Shown in pieces: positions 1 through 10,793 of a DNA stretch of 64,000 nt. Position 1 is the stretch's first letter. Every line of letters starts with the position of its first letter. The notes below the pieces were generated by a model that had not been told where the DNA came from, did not search any database, and saw nothing but the letters and a program-made list of their open reading frames with translations. The position numbers were made by a program, and so were the translations under genes. The stretch is from Scedosporium boydii (Eukaryota; Ascomycota; Sordariomycetes; Microascales; Microascaceae): the NCBI GenBank assembly GCA_002221725.1, contig NJFT01000187.1, forward strand, positions 1 to 64,000, given 5' to 3'.

Positions 1-291
1 TGTGAATTGTTTTTCTTTGCTTTTTCCTCTTGTTTCTGCCTTTTTTTTTTTTTTCATGCGGTAGATCCTTCTAGCACACGAACTTACTTGGCCTTTAATT
101 GAACAGGTCCAGGGGTCGTTGATATGGAACGACATCTCGTGAGGAAATGCAATGTCATGAAGCCACGCCAAGGTAATAGCGATATTAGAAAAGGTAACCC
201 GAGTATATTAAGCGTAAGAATATTCACAGGCAAACAACTCTGCATCAAATCGGACGCCTTGAGACAAATGGGAAGTATTTGCTTCTTTTTA

Positions 292-1260
292 TTACATTCG
301 TGACGCACCGCGGCCGGCGTTCGCCTTCTTCCGCTGCTGTTCCTCTGCGAAAAGAAGTAGCGCATCGCTGCATTCCTTATGTGCCAACCTCTCTACCAGG
401 CAATCGTACTCTCTGGCATTAGCCGCTAAAAGCTCTGCTTCACGATTACCGCTGGCGAGTTTCTTGGACGCCGCCAAGGCGATGGGGGGATAGCTAGCGA
501 TTCTCTTGGCAATCTCCAATATCTGATCCATGAATGAAGGGGTCGGAATGATCTTGGTGATGAGACCGGCTGTCCATAGTTCCGTCGCAGACATACGGTC
601 ACCAGCGATTAATAGAGCCGATGCTTTCTGGTGTCCCATGATAGAGGAGAAGGTAACGCTGGAGCACCCTTCGGGGCAAAGCGCCCACTTACTGAACGGC
701 GTGAAGAAGTACGCATCCGGGACGGAGTAGACGAGGTCGTAAAGCGCGAGGGAAGTCGTTCCGTAGCCGACAGCTGGGCCGTTGACGGCTGCAATGAGGA
801 CTTTGGGGCATGTAATGAGGATCTCGTTCAGCTCTTTAAAATTGGCCAAGACCTCCTGAAGGTCATATTGAGCATTGTCGTTTCCCATGTCCCTCCCTGA
901 AATACATTGATGAGCTAATTATCTCCTTCCTGGCATGGACTCATCGTTGTGGAATAATATATTTTACCTGTTGTGAAGAATTTACCAGTTCCTGTTTGGA
1001 CGATAACTCGAACGGCGGGATTCGCGACGGCCCATTTCATCGCGTTGAGATAGGACTATTATCATGGCGAGTTAGGCAAATAATTATTACCATGAGCATT
1101 TGAGAACATCGAACATCGACGTGGGCAGTGATTCTTCCATTACCGTGAGCACGGTAGGGTGCAATGAGTTTCCGGTCTTTGGCCGGTCATAGGCCAGGAT
1201 GGCCACAGCGCCATCGAGGCGGGCAGAGAAACCGTTGAGCTGAGGTATCGGGTGGGACAT
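292..1260 (-). CDS. Peroxisomal-type enoyl-CoA hydratase/isomerase (crotonase family)
   Basis: Three exons (1260-1108, 1055-968, 896-292) give 281 residues. The N-terminal block has the crotonase YDRP..GNSLHP start, the middle exon the hydrophobic VRVIVQTGTGKFF strand before the oxyanion-hole glycine, and the last exon VLIAAVNGPAVGYG and SKWALCPEG. A Glu in the PEG position is the catalytic acid/base of delta3,delta2-enoyl-CoA isomerases, so isomerase is somewhat favoured over hydratase. The protein ends in Ser-Arg-Met, which fits the PTS1 peroxisome signal. The first donor (GTTCTC at 1107) is poor and was chosen because it keeps phase, so that junction is uncertain. It is divergent from a regulator at 1875, and lies near an acyl-CoA ligase and a dehydrogenase that supply the other steps of a beta-oxidation-like route. 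The substrate cannot be read from the sequence. Confidence 0.85.
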
Positions 1261-1874
1261 CGTGACCACGGATTTTTGTTGTCTTATGTGGATTGCGGAG
1301 AGAGGGAAGGCGTTATTACAATTGTACAGGGAGCAAGGAGTAGAGTTCCATCAGCCACGTCAAAGTGGCACGGCAGCCCGTTCAATAAAAGGACGTCACC
1401 CTTGTTATGTTGGCCCTTGACCTCGGGTTTGCAGAGCTAATTGGGAGGCAATGTCATGTCAGCTTGAAATGTGCCTCTTCTTGGACACTTGTCACCGAGG
1501 ATGATTGCACCGATTAGGACGAAGGTGCTGGGGTAACCACTCATCTGCCCGCGAATCAGAATACGAACCTCGGCGACCCCCCGCATTGGGATGAGGTAAG
1601 CTTATTATGCAGTCATTGTCTTCACAAAAATGCTGCTTGTGTTGGCAGGCTTGGGCTTCCTCATCTGCAATGTCATATCAATCCTCCAATCATACTCGTT
1701 ACCGAGGTATCCCACTCGAGATTCTTCTCCACCAACATTCCAAAGTGGTCCCAGTGTCGGGTGGTTACAGAAAGCAGGTTCAGAGCCGCATGTACCCAAC
1801 GAGGGTTTAGCCACTTAGATAAACAGGTAATATTATTATACCTACCCTTCCGGCTCGGGTACTGACACAGGACC
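1261..1874. promoter_or_regulatory. Divergent promoter with four CCTCGG/CCGAGG sites
   Basis: This 614-bp gap separates the start codons of the crotonase (minus) and the regulator (plus). It holds CCTCGG at 1421 and 1568 and CCGAGG at 1495 and 1702, four copies of one six-base site counting both strands. CCTCGG is the established binding site of the fungal fatty-acid-response regulators FarA and FarB. About 0.3 copies would be expected by chance in this length. I see no convincing coding region here; a short open frame at about 1607-1815 has no family features. Confidence 0.65.
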
Positions 1875-3947
1875 ATGGCACCGTCGCCGCCGACTGGCGC
1901 ACCAGCAGAGGTGGCTGGAAGCGTCGCATCGTATTTCAAGTTTGATAGCCGATTGGACTATTACATGCAACTAGCCGAGGAATCCGGCCTGGCAGATGAT
2001 GTTTCTAGTCAGGATGGCGAGCATCAAGTTCCGGATACGGACATGGGAGAGCCGGTTCCTCTCGTAGGTTCGGGTCTCCCACCGTCGGCTGCTCACTCTC
2101 GTGCTAATGCTGTCCACGAAGGAGGGCCGGGAGCGTCACCGATAACCCACAGCCCCGTGAGCACACCGAGACTGGTGTCGCCACCGGCAAGGGCAACTCC
2201 CAGTTTAACCAGTCGAGCGGGAGCATTCCAAGTTACACCAGATGGGCAAAGAAGTTATTTTGGACCAACAAGTTACCTCCATCTTCTCCGTGGCTCCTCC
2301 ACTCTCTGGAATCGTCTCGTGAAACGGCCCCAGGCCTCATCCTTGAATAGCAATAGGCTGTTGATGCCTCCGGAAAAGCGCGCACAAGAAAGCCATCTCG
2401 TTAATTGCTTTTTTACTTGGGATAATCTATTTCTGGCCTCCTTCGATAATAACTTGTACCTTCGAGATAAAGCACGATATGAATCTGGCCAAGATGCTTG
2501 TCTCTATTCACCCGCCCTCGGTTACGCCATGTAAGCTGCCTCTAGTCCCCTTCGTCACTTGAAGGAAATACATCATCCTGTAGGTGCAGCACCTTCTGAC
2601 CTATGACTTCGTAGACTTGCCGTAGGGCAATTATATTCCACTGAGACAGATCCAAACATGGCGGATGACTTTCCGGATGATTTCAGCTCTCGAGCGAGAC
2701 ATTTGCTCAACCCCGAACTCGATTCTCCTTCTGTTAGTACTGTGTTGACGCTCATAATCTTGTGCTCGCTGAGTGCGGCAGAAGCGCTTGATGATCAAGG
2801 TATGTCGATACCTATTTTTCAGGGGAATGGTTGGAACTCAAACTCTGATGTTTATCAATCGATGTGTAGGGTGGTTCTACTCAGGTGCGTAGCTCGTATC
2901 TTCCAAACTCAGACCGACTTTCTCTAACATGTCATCTTTAGGTACGGCTCTGCGGTTAATAGCAGGACTTGGATTGGATCAAGAAGACGCTCTGTTTCAT
3001 CCAGCCGAAGAAAGAAATACACTGCGATGTCTCCAGCGGGACATCATCAAGGGTGCCATCTGCCTTGACACGTATGTTGAAGGATTTCTAGAATTCGCTA
3101 CTACGACGAATCGAGCTAAAAAGAAGTGATGTGTAGGATCTGGCGTAGTTGGTGTGGAAGAGTTTCGGATCTGACCTCTCCGAATCTACCTTCCGGATTG
3201 CTTGAGGAGGTTAGCACTGTCGGCTTTCGAGAGCCCCAACGAGCTGCGGAATCACGGCTCATCGCGTTAGAACTAATCCACCGTGATCTTCTTTCACAAG
3301 AGTTAGTTGCTTGCGACCAAAACATGACACTCGGTTAGCTGACTGATCCAGGTTTAGGATGACAGACGGAGGACACCTAACTCAAATAAAATTAGCACTC
3401 GAGCAATGGAAGTCGGCTTGTCCAGAACATACCAACGAGGAGGAGCCTCGAACAGCGGCGCTTACTATTCAGACCCTGTAAGCTGTCATTCCCATCTACG
3501 ACTACTGCCTGCTTCCTTTCACTAACCCTCGTTAGAATGCATTATCATGGTATTCTCATTCAGCTCAATCGACTCTGGCCGCCAAATTTCGTACCCAGTC
3601 AAACCTCTGGGGAGGTGGCTATGTCCAGCGCCTCACTGGCAAAGTGTGTTGAGTCCGCCAAGGAAATTTCTCGCCTCCAGCAACTCTTCAAACAGATATA
3701 TGGTCTTCGCAGACTACATCCCCTATCCATACATCCGATGCTAGCAGGAAGTTTAATATGCGTACATAGTTTTGCCGAGGCGCCATTGCAATCGAGAGAC
3801 GGGAGACAAGCAAGGCAGAATGTTCTTCGTTCGATCCAGGTGTTCGGTGAGGTTGCGGAGACTTTGAACGTTGGATCCCGGGCGTTGGAAATTGTCATGG
3901 CCGTGCAGCATGAGTGGCAACATGCTAGAGATAGCGCGAGAGGCTGA
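1875..3947 (+). CDS. Fungal transcription factor (Fungal_trans middle domain), no zinc cluster seen
   Basis: Seven exons (1875-2530, 2615-2799, 2870-2884, 2942-3071, 3137-3301, 3358-3477, 3536-3947) give 560 residues in one consistent phase. The region after about residue 150 has the order typical of the Fungal_trans domain of Zn2Cys6 regulators: SYFGPTS, a LYSTETDP segment, FSSRARHLLNPELDSP, then GWFYSGTALRLIAGLGL. That last motif spans a 15-nt exon. No CxxCxxxxxxC cluster was found in this protein or in the sequence upstream to the crotonase. The start at 1875 is the first ATG of a long open exon. It lies between crotonase and acyl-CoA ligase, so it is probably a pathway-specific regulator, perhaps working with a DNA-binding partner. 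An unrecognised upstream exon with the zinc cluster is the main alternative. Confidence 0.8.
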
Positions 3948-4372
3948 ATTTCTGGACCAGGTAGGCCAACTAGCCCGCTGCTGGGTGATTTTGATCATAA
4001 TATCTTCTCTTGAAGTTGAAGAAGGGGAGGGCTATTAGCACGCGGCGTCAATGGGAGTACTATGTATTATAAGGAAGGCTTCGGCTCTAAGCTCAGAGGG
4101 TGCCTCAGAATCAAGTATCGTGCCGGAGGTATCCTCAAAGGCAATCCCGCTGGTTCGCTCTTTATTCTTAAACAGAAGAACTATTCGAGACACACAAAGT
4201 TGTTCTGACCTCCAGATAGGACGGTCCTAACTAGACACTAACCCAAAGACGGATGGAAATAAACGCAGTATGCCTTTGATCTCGTGGACGTTAAAATTCT
4301 TCAAACCCAAATAACATCTGGATCTCAGAGCTAGCTAAGCAGACGTGCGGCGGAACCCCGCGCATGCCCGAG
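3948..4372. other. Convergent intergenic gap
   Basis: This is the space between the 3' ends of the regulator and the acyl-CoA ligase. I see no gene, repeat or clear structure in it. Confidence 0.6.
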
Positions 4373-6635
4373 TTACAACTTTTGGCTCCTTGTTTCCCGG
4401 AGCTTCACGGGCAAAAGGCGTCTCAAAATCTTTCCAGTTGGGTTCTTGGGCAATACTTGCAGGTGGAAAACGCCACCACGCAACTTCTTGTAGCCAGCGA
4501 CTCTGGCATCCGCCCAGATCCGAATCTCCCTCAGCAAAGTTTCCTTCTGTTCAGATGGCAGATTGACATGCTTGGGACTGAGGCTAACGTAAGCGAGGGG
4601 AACTTCTGTGACCTCGGCGTCATCATAGACAGAGCAAACCGCAGCGTCGGTCACGGCAGGGTGCTGGAGGAGCAGATCTTCCAATTCGGAGGGTGCGACC
4701 TGAAGTCTACGCAGCGTTTGTCAGTATTTGATCCTCGTCTGCAATAAATCGGTCGTCAACCTACCCTTTATACTTGATCATCTATCATCATGCGTTGTTA
4801 GATCTAATGATATGGTTATAGGATTTGTTCCTTTCCTCAACTTACCTCTTTGAATCTATCTGTAATCCACAAATTGCCGTTCTCCATCTTGCCAATGTCT
4901 CCCGTCCTGAGCCAACCGTCGTGAAACGACTGTTTTGTCGCCACCTCGTCGTTGATATAACCCCTGTGTTCGACATGTATCAGCATTATTATTCACCATC
5001 TCAGAAGTGCCATGAATTTCATACATCATTACTTGCGGCCCGCGAATCCATAGCTCGCCTTCTTCACCCTGAACTACATCCTTTAATATCTCTGGGTGGA
5101 CGAGTCTCAGTTCCCTGTGGCTTTTATGTTAGCTTATCCCAAAGCCAAGAGATGCTACATCGGAGGGCTTGTATGCTTACGTTCCAGGGAGGATCCTGCC
5201 GACAGTTCCGACCTGGCCTTCATCATGCTGAAATTGATGCGCGACCCCGGGAGAGCACTCAGTGAGTCCATAGCCTAGACCTTGATCAGTATTTACTAGT
5301 AACGCAATATGCGGTGATGGGTTAGCCAACCTTGGCAGACACTTGCCTGAGGAAACCTCTGCTTCAGTCTCCTTTGAAGCTCGGGCTATAATCCACAAGA
5401 GGTTAGCTACAGGACACATGAGCAACCACAGCTACGGTCTTTTACCTTCAATGGAGCAGCAGCTACAACAATCCGCTTTACAGACGTCAGGTCGAACTTC
5501 TGTGAAGCTGGGGAAGCAGAGAGCAGCAGCGCTATTGGAGGAACGATATGCATATCGGTTGCCTTCAATTCACTCGCTCGTTCACAGTAGCGCTCGAGGT
5601 TGAATTCTCGGAGTCCGTGATAGCGACCTCCAACCCACATTCCAGCGACTACTATGGCCCAAAATCCGTATATATGACAGTCTATGTATTGTCGGACTCA
5701 GATCAGCAACACAGGCCCATTCCGTCGAGAAAGGAACTCTACTCACAAGGTGGAAACCAAACCTCCCGCACATTTGAGGATAAGCAGTTCGGGAGCGCGA
5801 GGCGTATTTGATGTGCATTCACGATGAGGTTGAAATGAGAGAGTTTGACACCCTTCATCTTCCCCGTTGTTCCAGAAGAGAAGCAAACCGCACCTAACAC
5901 ATCCCTACCGCTCTTGCCGGAAAGGTCAAATGGAGGTAGACTTTCCGAGTCGCAGGAGCCGATTATGTCCACGGGAAACTGTCCCATACTAGATTAGTCT
6001 CGGAGTTCTCCCTCTCCTCCTTTCTCCACTTACCTGAGGGAGACTGGCAACTCGTCCATGGGTGGTTAAGATTTTGGGTTTGTTAGATTTGAGAGTTTTG
6101 ACAGCAGCCCGCACTGCGTCTAATTTAGATACGGCCGTGGACACCACTATATGAGTCGGCTTAACCAATCCGATGACATGTTCAATATCAGACTGCGTAG
6201 CCGCGGTGTTGAGTGGACTATTGGGCATGAGAATATTAAGTGCTTCACTCCAAAATCGGGAATAGGAGCCCACTTACGCAACAGCGGCGCCAGCCCACCA
6301 AATTCCGTGGACGAGTAATACGAAATCATTCTTTGCCAAAGGTTAGCAATAAGTTTCTTGTTCATTATCTGGTCGGGGATCGCTACCGAATTGGGTATTA
6401 AGGCTAGGACGATGTCCCCTTCCTGTAGACCTATTTTGGTCCTCAAACCCCAGGCGATGCGACCGGCGTCGCGGCGCAAGCTGCCGTAGGTAATAAGGTC
6501 ATTGCCAAAATCATCGCTATGGACTACGCTATTTGCGGGAACTGCGTCGGGATTATATTGAGAGATCCACTGAGGAATTGAGAGTTGATCGAGCCCATTA
6601 AATGGTGACACGGACGATTGGTAAATAGTAGCCAT
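4373..6635 (-). CDS. Acyl-CoA synthetase / 4-coumarate-CoA ligase-like (AMP-binding, ANL superfamily)
   Basis: Eleven exons (6635-6387, 6330-6278, 6217-6034, 5978-5747, 5681-5446, 5385-5343, 5280-5181, 5114-5025, 4963-4846, 4781-4765, 4706-4373) join in phase to 551 residues with no lesion. The adenylation motifs are all present: the Ser/Thr/Gly P-loop CFSSGTTGKMKGVKLSH near residue 195, GYGLTEC near 335, GWLRTGD, DRFKEMIKYKG, and the C-terminal LPKNPTGK with the catalytic lysine near 533. Exon 10 is only 17 nt and encodes part of the hinge motif. It should activate a carboxylic acid to its CoA ester through an acyl-AMP. It ends in Gln-Lys-Leu, a weak PTS1-like tail. It is divergent from the acyl-CoA dehydrogenase, with which it probably shares regulation. 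The substrate is unknown. Confidence 0.92.
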
Positions 6636-7270
6636 AATGCCGCATTGATTAAAGAGATCTCTTCGTAATGGCTATTGTTGGATGATTATCTATGTAGCGA
6701 TTCGAGTTTGATATATTCTGACGAGATCTCTTTGTTGTTATACCTCTGATATATTAAGCATACCGAGGGAATGCTTGATATCGAGCTTTGAGGATATTAT
6801 CGCATCCTACCTCGGGATGTGCGCCCAGTTAGGCGCGACAACGAAGTTCCTTCTAGCAAATGAAGAAGCCCCCAAAACGACGAGGATATAGAAGAGGGGT
6901 TTCGAAGATCCTCTTTCCCCTCCATACTCGTACCTCGGCAGTAAAGGGAGACTCCTGCGTTGCAATTCGATCTTCGACACCTCCCCTCGGGAGCATCAAT
7001 TCCGTCCGATGTAGATCGAGTATTACGTGATGGGCTACCGAAACTGGCATGAACGCGTCACCGAGGTAAACAGCCGCATGCTGACCAGGTTCATTTCTTC
7101 GAATATTATAATGATAAATGGTCGCACCCACGTCAACCAGGTCTCTGCCGCGCCTTGAAAAATACCGCACACAGGGACGCTTCATCCCATTTACCGCCGC
7201 TGCCTTTTTGTCCACCATACCCTACCGTACCCTCAAAAGGAGAGACGTTGACCCCTCAACCCCTCACACC
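6636..7270. promoter_or_regulatory. Divergent ligase/dehydrogenase promoter with four CCTCGG/CCGAGG sites
   Basis: CCGAGG occurs at 6763 and 7061 and CCTCGG at 6810 and 6933. The site and copy number match the crotonase/regulator promoter, which points to joint control by FarA/FarB-type fatty-acid-response factors. An in-frame ATG at 7118 could extend the dehydrogenase N-terminus by 51 residues, but that stretch is basic, low in family features and lies among the sites, so I treat it as promoter or 5' leader. Confidence 0.65.
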
Positions 7271-8621
7271 ATGACGCGAGATCCGAAGCTCGACCTTAAC
7301 GTGAAGATCCCATGGGCTGAGCCCGCCTGGTACCGGACAGGCAAGTCCATCTACTTTAACCAGTCTCACCGCCGTTTGCGAGACAGCATACGCAAATATA
7401 TCGATGAGAATATCCTCCCGTTTGCAATGGATTGGGAAGAAAGGGGCGAGGCCCCGGGCGAGGCGGCCTTGAACTTCTGCCTGTCTGGAATTCCATTCGA
7501 CGATGTGCCTGGGAAATATCGTCCGAAAAATACTCCTCAGATCGCAGGGATCCCCACCGACGAATGGGATGCCTTCCACCTCCTAGTTGCAACTGATGAA
7601 ACGTCGCGAATCGAAGGTGGTGTTGCCATTGCCCTGGCCGGAGCGTCCGTGATTGGGGCTCCTCCTGTAATCAACTACGGGACTGAGGAGCAAAAGGAGG
7701 AATGGCTACCAGGGCTATTTACGAGAAGGACAAACTTTTGCTTGGGTGTGACGGAACCAGGTGGCGGTTCTGACGTCGCAGGCATTCAAACGACGGCGGA
7801 GAAAACCCCGGACGGCAAGTTTTACGTTGTGAATGGCGCCAAGAAGTGGATCACCGGCGCCCCATGGGCCACACATATGACGGCGGCTGTCCGGACTGGT
7901 GGTCCAGGGATGAAGGGGATCACCGTGTTGGTTATTTCGCTCAACAGCCCCGGAATTGATATTCGGAAGATCCACAACAGCGGGCAGAATGCCGGCGGGT
8001 CCAGTTTTGTCGATCTTGAGAATGTCAGAGTACCAATCGAGAACAGGATCGGCAAGGAGAATGAAGGATTCGGAATCATTATGAGAAATTTCAACAAGGA
8101 GAGATACGTTCTAGCCGTCCAGTGCAGCCGAAAGAGCCGGACATGCCTTTCGATGGCCTTCTCGTATGCCCTGGACCGCAAGACATTTGGGAAGCCGCTT
8201 ATGCACAACCAGGTGATTAGGCGGAAATTCTCTGAACTTGCCTACAGAGTCGAGTCTCATTGGGCGTTTTTGGAGCAGATTGCTTTTCAAGTTAACTCGT
8301 CGGCCTTGGGATGGCAGTCCCCGGATATCGCTAGCCAGATCGCCCTAGCGAAGGTTCAGGGAGGACAGATGGTGGAGTTAGCGGCAAGAGAAGCTCAACA
8401 AGTTTTTGGCGGTGCTGGATATCAAAAGGGGGGGCGGGGAGCTACAGTGGAGCAGATAAGCCGTGACTTGCGGATGCTGGTACGTATCGGTTAACCTCGC
8501 TTGAAGTCTGGCGCTAACAATGACGTAAATATAGGTTGTCGGCGGTGGAAGTGAGGAGATTCTCTCCGACCTTGCCGTAAGACAGGAATTGTCTATGTAT
8601 CAGGCAGGTTCGAAATTATAA
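7271..8621 (+). CDS. Peroxisomal acyl-CoA dehydrogenase with PTS1 (SKL)
   Basis: Exons 7271-8479 and 8535-8621 give 431 residues. The second exon is too short to stand out as an open frame, but it supplies the family's VVGGGSEEI motif and the tail GSKL, a canonical PTS1. Other acyl-CoA dehydrogenase features are the N-terminal helical domain, FCLGVTEPGGGSDVAG, the KKWITGA strand, and the C-terminal QVFGGAGY and VEQISRDLRM segments; the Glu of VEQ is in the position of the catalytic base. The start ATG sits in a CACCATGA context. The N-terminal cytochrome-b5 domain found on some fungal relatives is absent. The expected role is FAD-dependent alpha,beta-dehydrogenation of an acyl-CoA in peroxisomes, between the neighbouring ligase and crotonase steps. 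Confidence 0.93.
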
Positions 8622-9570
8622 TTCACGGAGTTCCCATTAGGATTGGGAGCTCCTCTGCTGGAGGATGTATCTGAATTCAGATTACCTACAATTAGCCATC
8701 TGACCTAGTCTCGGCGGCCTCAATGTCCACAGGTTATACTCTACTCGATACCCGGTATTATCATCACTCCTAATAAGAAATATCGAGAGGCGGGGTGCCA
8801 ACGCACAGCTCGTGAGGCGTGCGGGTCAACACGATGCCCCACAGCCCTGTAAGTTAGTGGGATCGTTATCCTTACATCTGATTACATATTATCGAATGTA
8901 AAGCTTCTTATTACGTATCTGAATTGGATTCCGGAGCGGTGTTGGTGATCCATCTGAGGAGAGAGAGTGTTGGCAGTAGTAGTGGCACCATTTCAATCTA
9001 GACTCATAGGCTTGAAAACGCTAACATTGAGTCTCTGGCCCTTAGATCTAACAGGTCAACCTTGCCAATAAAGAGGCTAGGCTCACTGCTAATTTATCGA
9101 ATATCTATAGGTAGTGTTACTCATCCTCTAAGGCTTTTGACTGAATGGTTGGCCGGTCTCGCGAATCTGTGCCGCAAAGGCGCACCATCAAACATCCCAT
9201 CACTTTACGTCCTCTCATACTCTGACTCATTCAAGGGGTAAAAAAAAGTTCTCTAATTCCATCGCAGTATTTCTCATAGGCTCAGTCTTCTGCTTCTCTG
9301 AGGCGCGGTTGATTAGGATGCGCAGGCGGGGAGTGATATGGGAAGGGATAGGATACGAACTTCAATAGAAATAGGGGAAGAGAGCGCTATTTTTATCCCT
9401 TCCTTTGTTTTCTCATCAGATCGTAGACACAGACTATAAAAACCAAGTTTTCGGTGGTCTTTCGGCTGATTTCTCACAAGTGACCCCAACCTTCAGTATC
9501 TCTACAGAGCTGTTTCCATCCTCAGTACGTACATTGATTTTCCCATCTCATAGCAAGCTATTTCTTCAAT
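8622..9570. other. Intergenic region
   Basis: There are 949 bp between the dehydrogenase and the secreted-protein gene. I see no coding frame with family features. Pyrimidine-rich tracts from about 9390 onward are consistent with the promoter and leader of the next gene. Confidence 0.5.
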
Positions 9571-10118
9571 ATGAAGTTCTATACTGTTCCTTTCCTCGCT
9601 GCGGCCTGCAGTGCCCTTCCTCATGTCAGCGAGAACGACAACAGCGGTCTCGCTGCACTTGAACCCCGTCAGTCGACTTGCATCGTCAGGCGGGCCCTAG
9701 GCTGCTGGTGGTGCCAGATCGGCGACAACTACTGCTATGTAACCTCAGAGGAGGTAAAAGTCCCTTCACAGTTATTCCCATTGGGTTATCTTTCCTAAGT
9801 AAGCTTTCGTTTGTGCCGTGACTTAGTGCCGTCCGCCTCCTGGCGCGCTCTTGGCCCAAGACGTTATCTCGAGTGCTTCGTCGTTGTCTACGGTGCCGAA
9901 ATTTGTCCAACAGAACTCGGACTGCGGGGATTCCTACACCGGAGGTTGCGGCACCTGTGGCGGTTGCTCAGTTGCCATCATGGGAGTAAGTGTATTTCGG
10001 ACATCTCGCAAGTACATAGGAGCTACACATTAGCTCCACAACTTGTGTTGTCAACTTTGCTGACAAATGGTTATGGCGGCAGTGCTGTCGTGGAATTGGC
10101 AACACGAAGTGTGGCTAG
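9571..10118 (+). CDS. Small secreted cysteine-rich protein (effector-like candidate)
   Basis: Three exons (9571-9753, 9827-9985, 10083-10118) give 125 residues. Residues 1 to about 16 form a signal peptide (MKFYTVPFLAAACSA). A short propeptide ending in Pro-Arg-Gln follows, a common processing site in fungal secreted proteins. The mature part has 12 cysteines, an even number suited to six disulfides, including a CxxC-type GCWWC, a GGCGTCGGC run in exon 2 and a CC pair in the 36-nt last exon. I do not recognise a named family. Size, secretion and cysteine content fit apoplastic effectors or antimicrobial-type proteins, but the function is inferred only from these traits. The last two introns are supported by good splice sites and kept phase. 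Confidence 0.75.
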
Positions 10119-10793
10119 GGAAGAGGACTGTTCTTTACTCATCCTCAAATAAGGCAATGTATTAAATTGCGTATTCAAAGGTTCAAGAAAAGTGAAATTT
10201 ACAAAGGCAGTCTCTCCGACACCTTGGAAACGCAATGTACACGATACTGCCCAACATAGGAACTTCTCTTTAACAACCTTTCCACAAGAAGCTCCCCCAG
10301 TGATAAGGCGGACCGGTATAACGGGACCTTCATAAATAAATGGAATGGGGTGTGGAACTGAAATAGGCAAGCCATGAGTCAAGACTCGAGACACCGAGTA
10401 ATGTCGCTTCTCCCTTTCACTTTCTGGGGCGTCCTTCCTTTAACTAATTTTGGAACGGGAGTCTCAAATTTCCAAACTGTCACGAGCTTTGTGGAGCAGC
10501 CCTACTCAGACTTCAAGTACACCGCCACACTCATCCCCGCGAAATATGTCTTAGCCAGCTCCAGGAAATTCTTGCTGGGGGACGAACTCCAATGTACATA
10601 GAGAGGATGGCCCATGATCATATATCCGCTATTGGAGTAGATACGTGGGCGAAGCGTCCACTAGTCGTATGAGAAAATGCACTCTGCAAGCAGGCGACCG
10701 CTGGGGCACGAGTGTAAGAGAAACAGTTCCTTCTAAACAATCAATCATTTTCGGGCACCAACCCCCGATACTCCCTGCCTTACCCTCGCCGAT
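10119..10793. other. Intergenic region
   Basis: The two short overlapping open frames on opposite strands (10071-10394 and 10374-10601) have no recognisable motifs, so I see no supportable gene here. Confidence 0.5.

Noticed and set aside
7118..7270. N-terminal extension of the acyl-CoA dehydrogenase
   Set aside because: It is open in frame, but it lies in the CCTCGG promoter and lacks similarity. The ATG at 7271 has a better context and fits the family start.
10071..10601. Two short open frames on opposite strands
   Set aside because: They have no motif, no splice partners and no composition typical of coding sequence.
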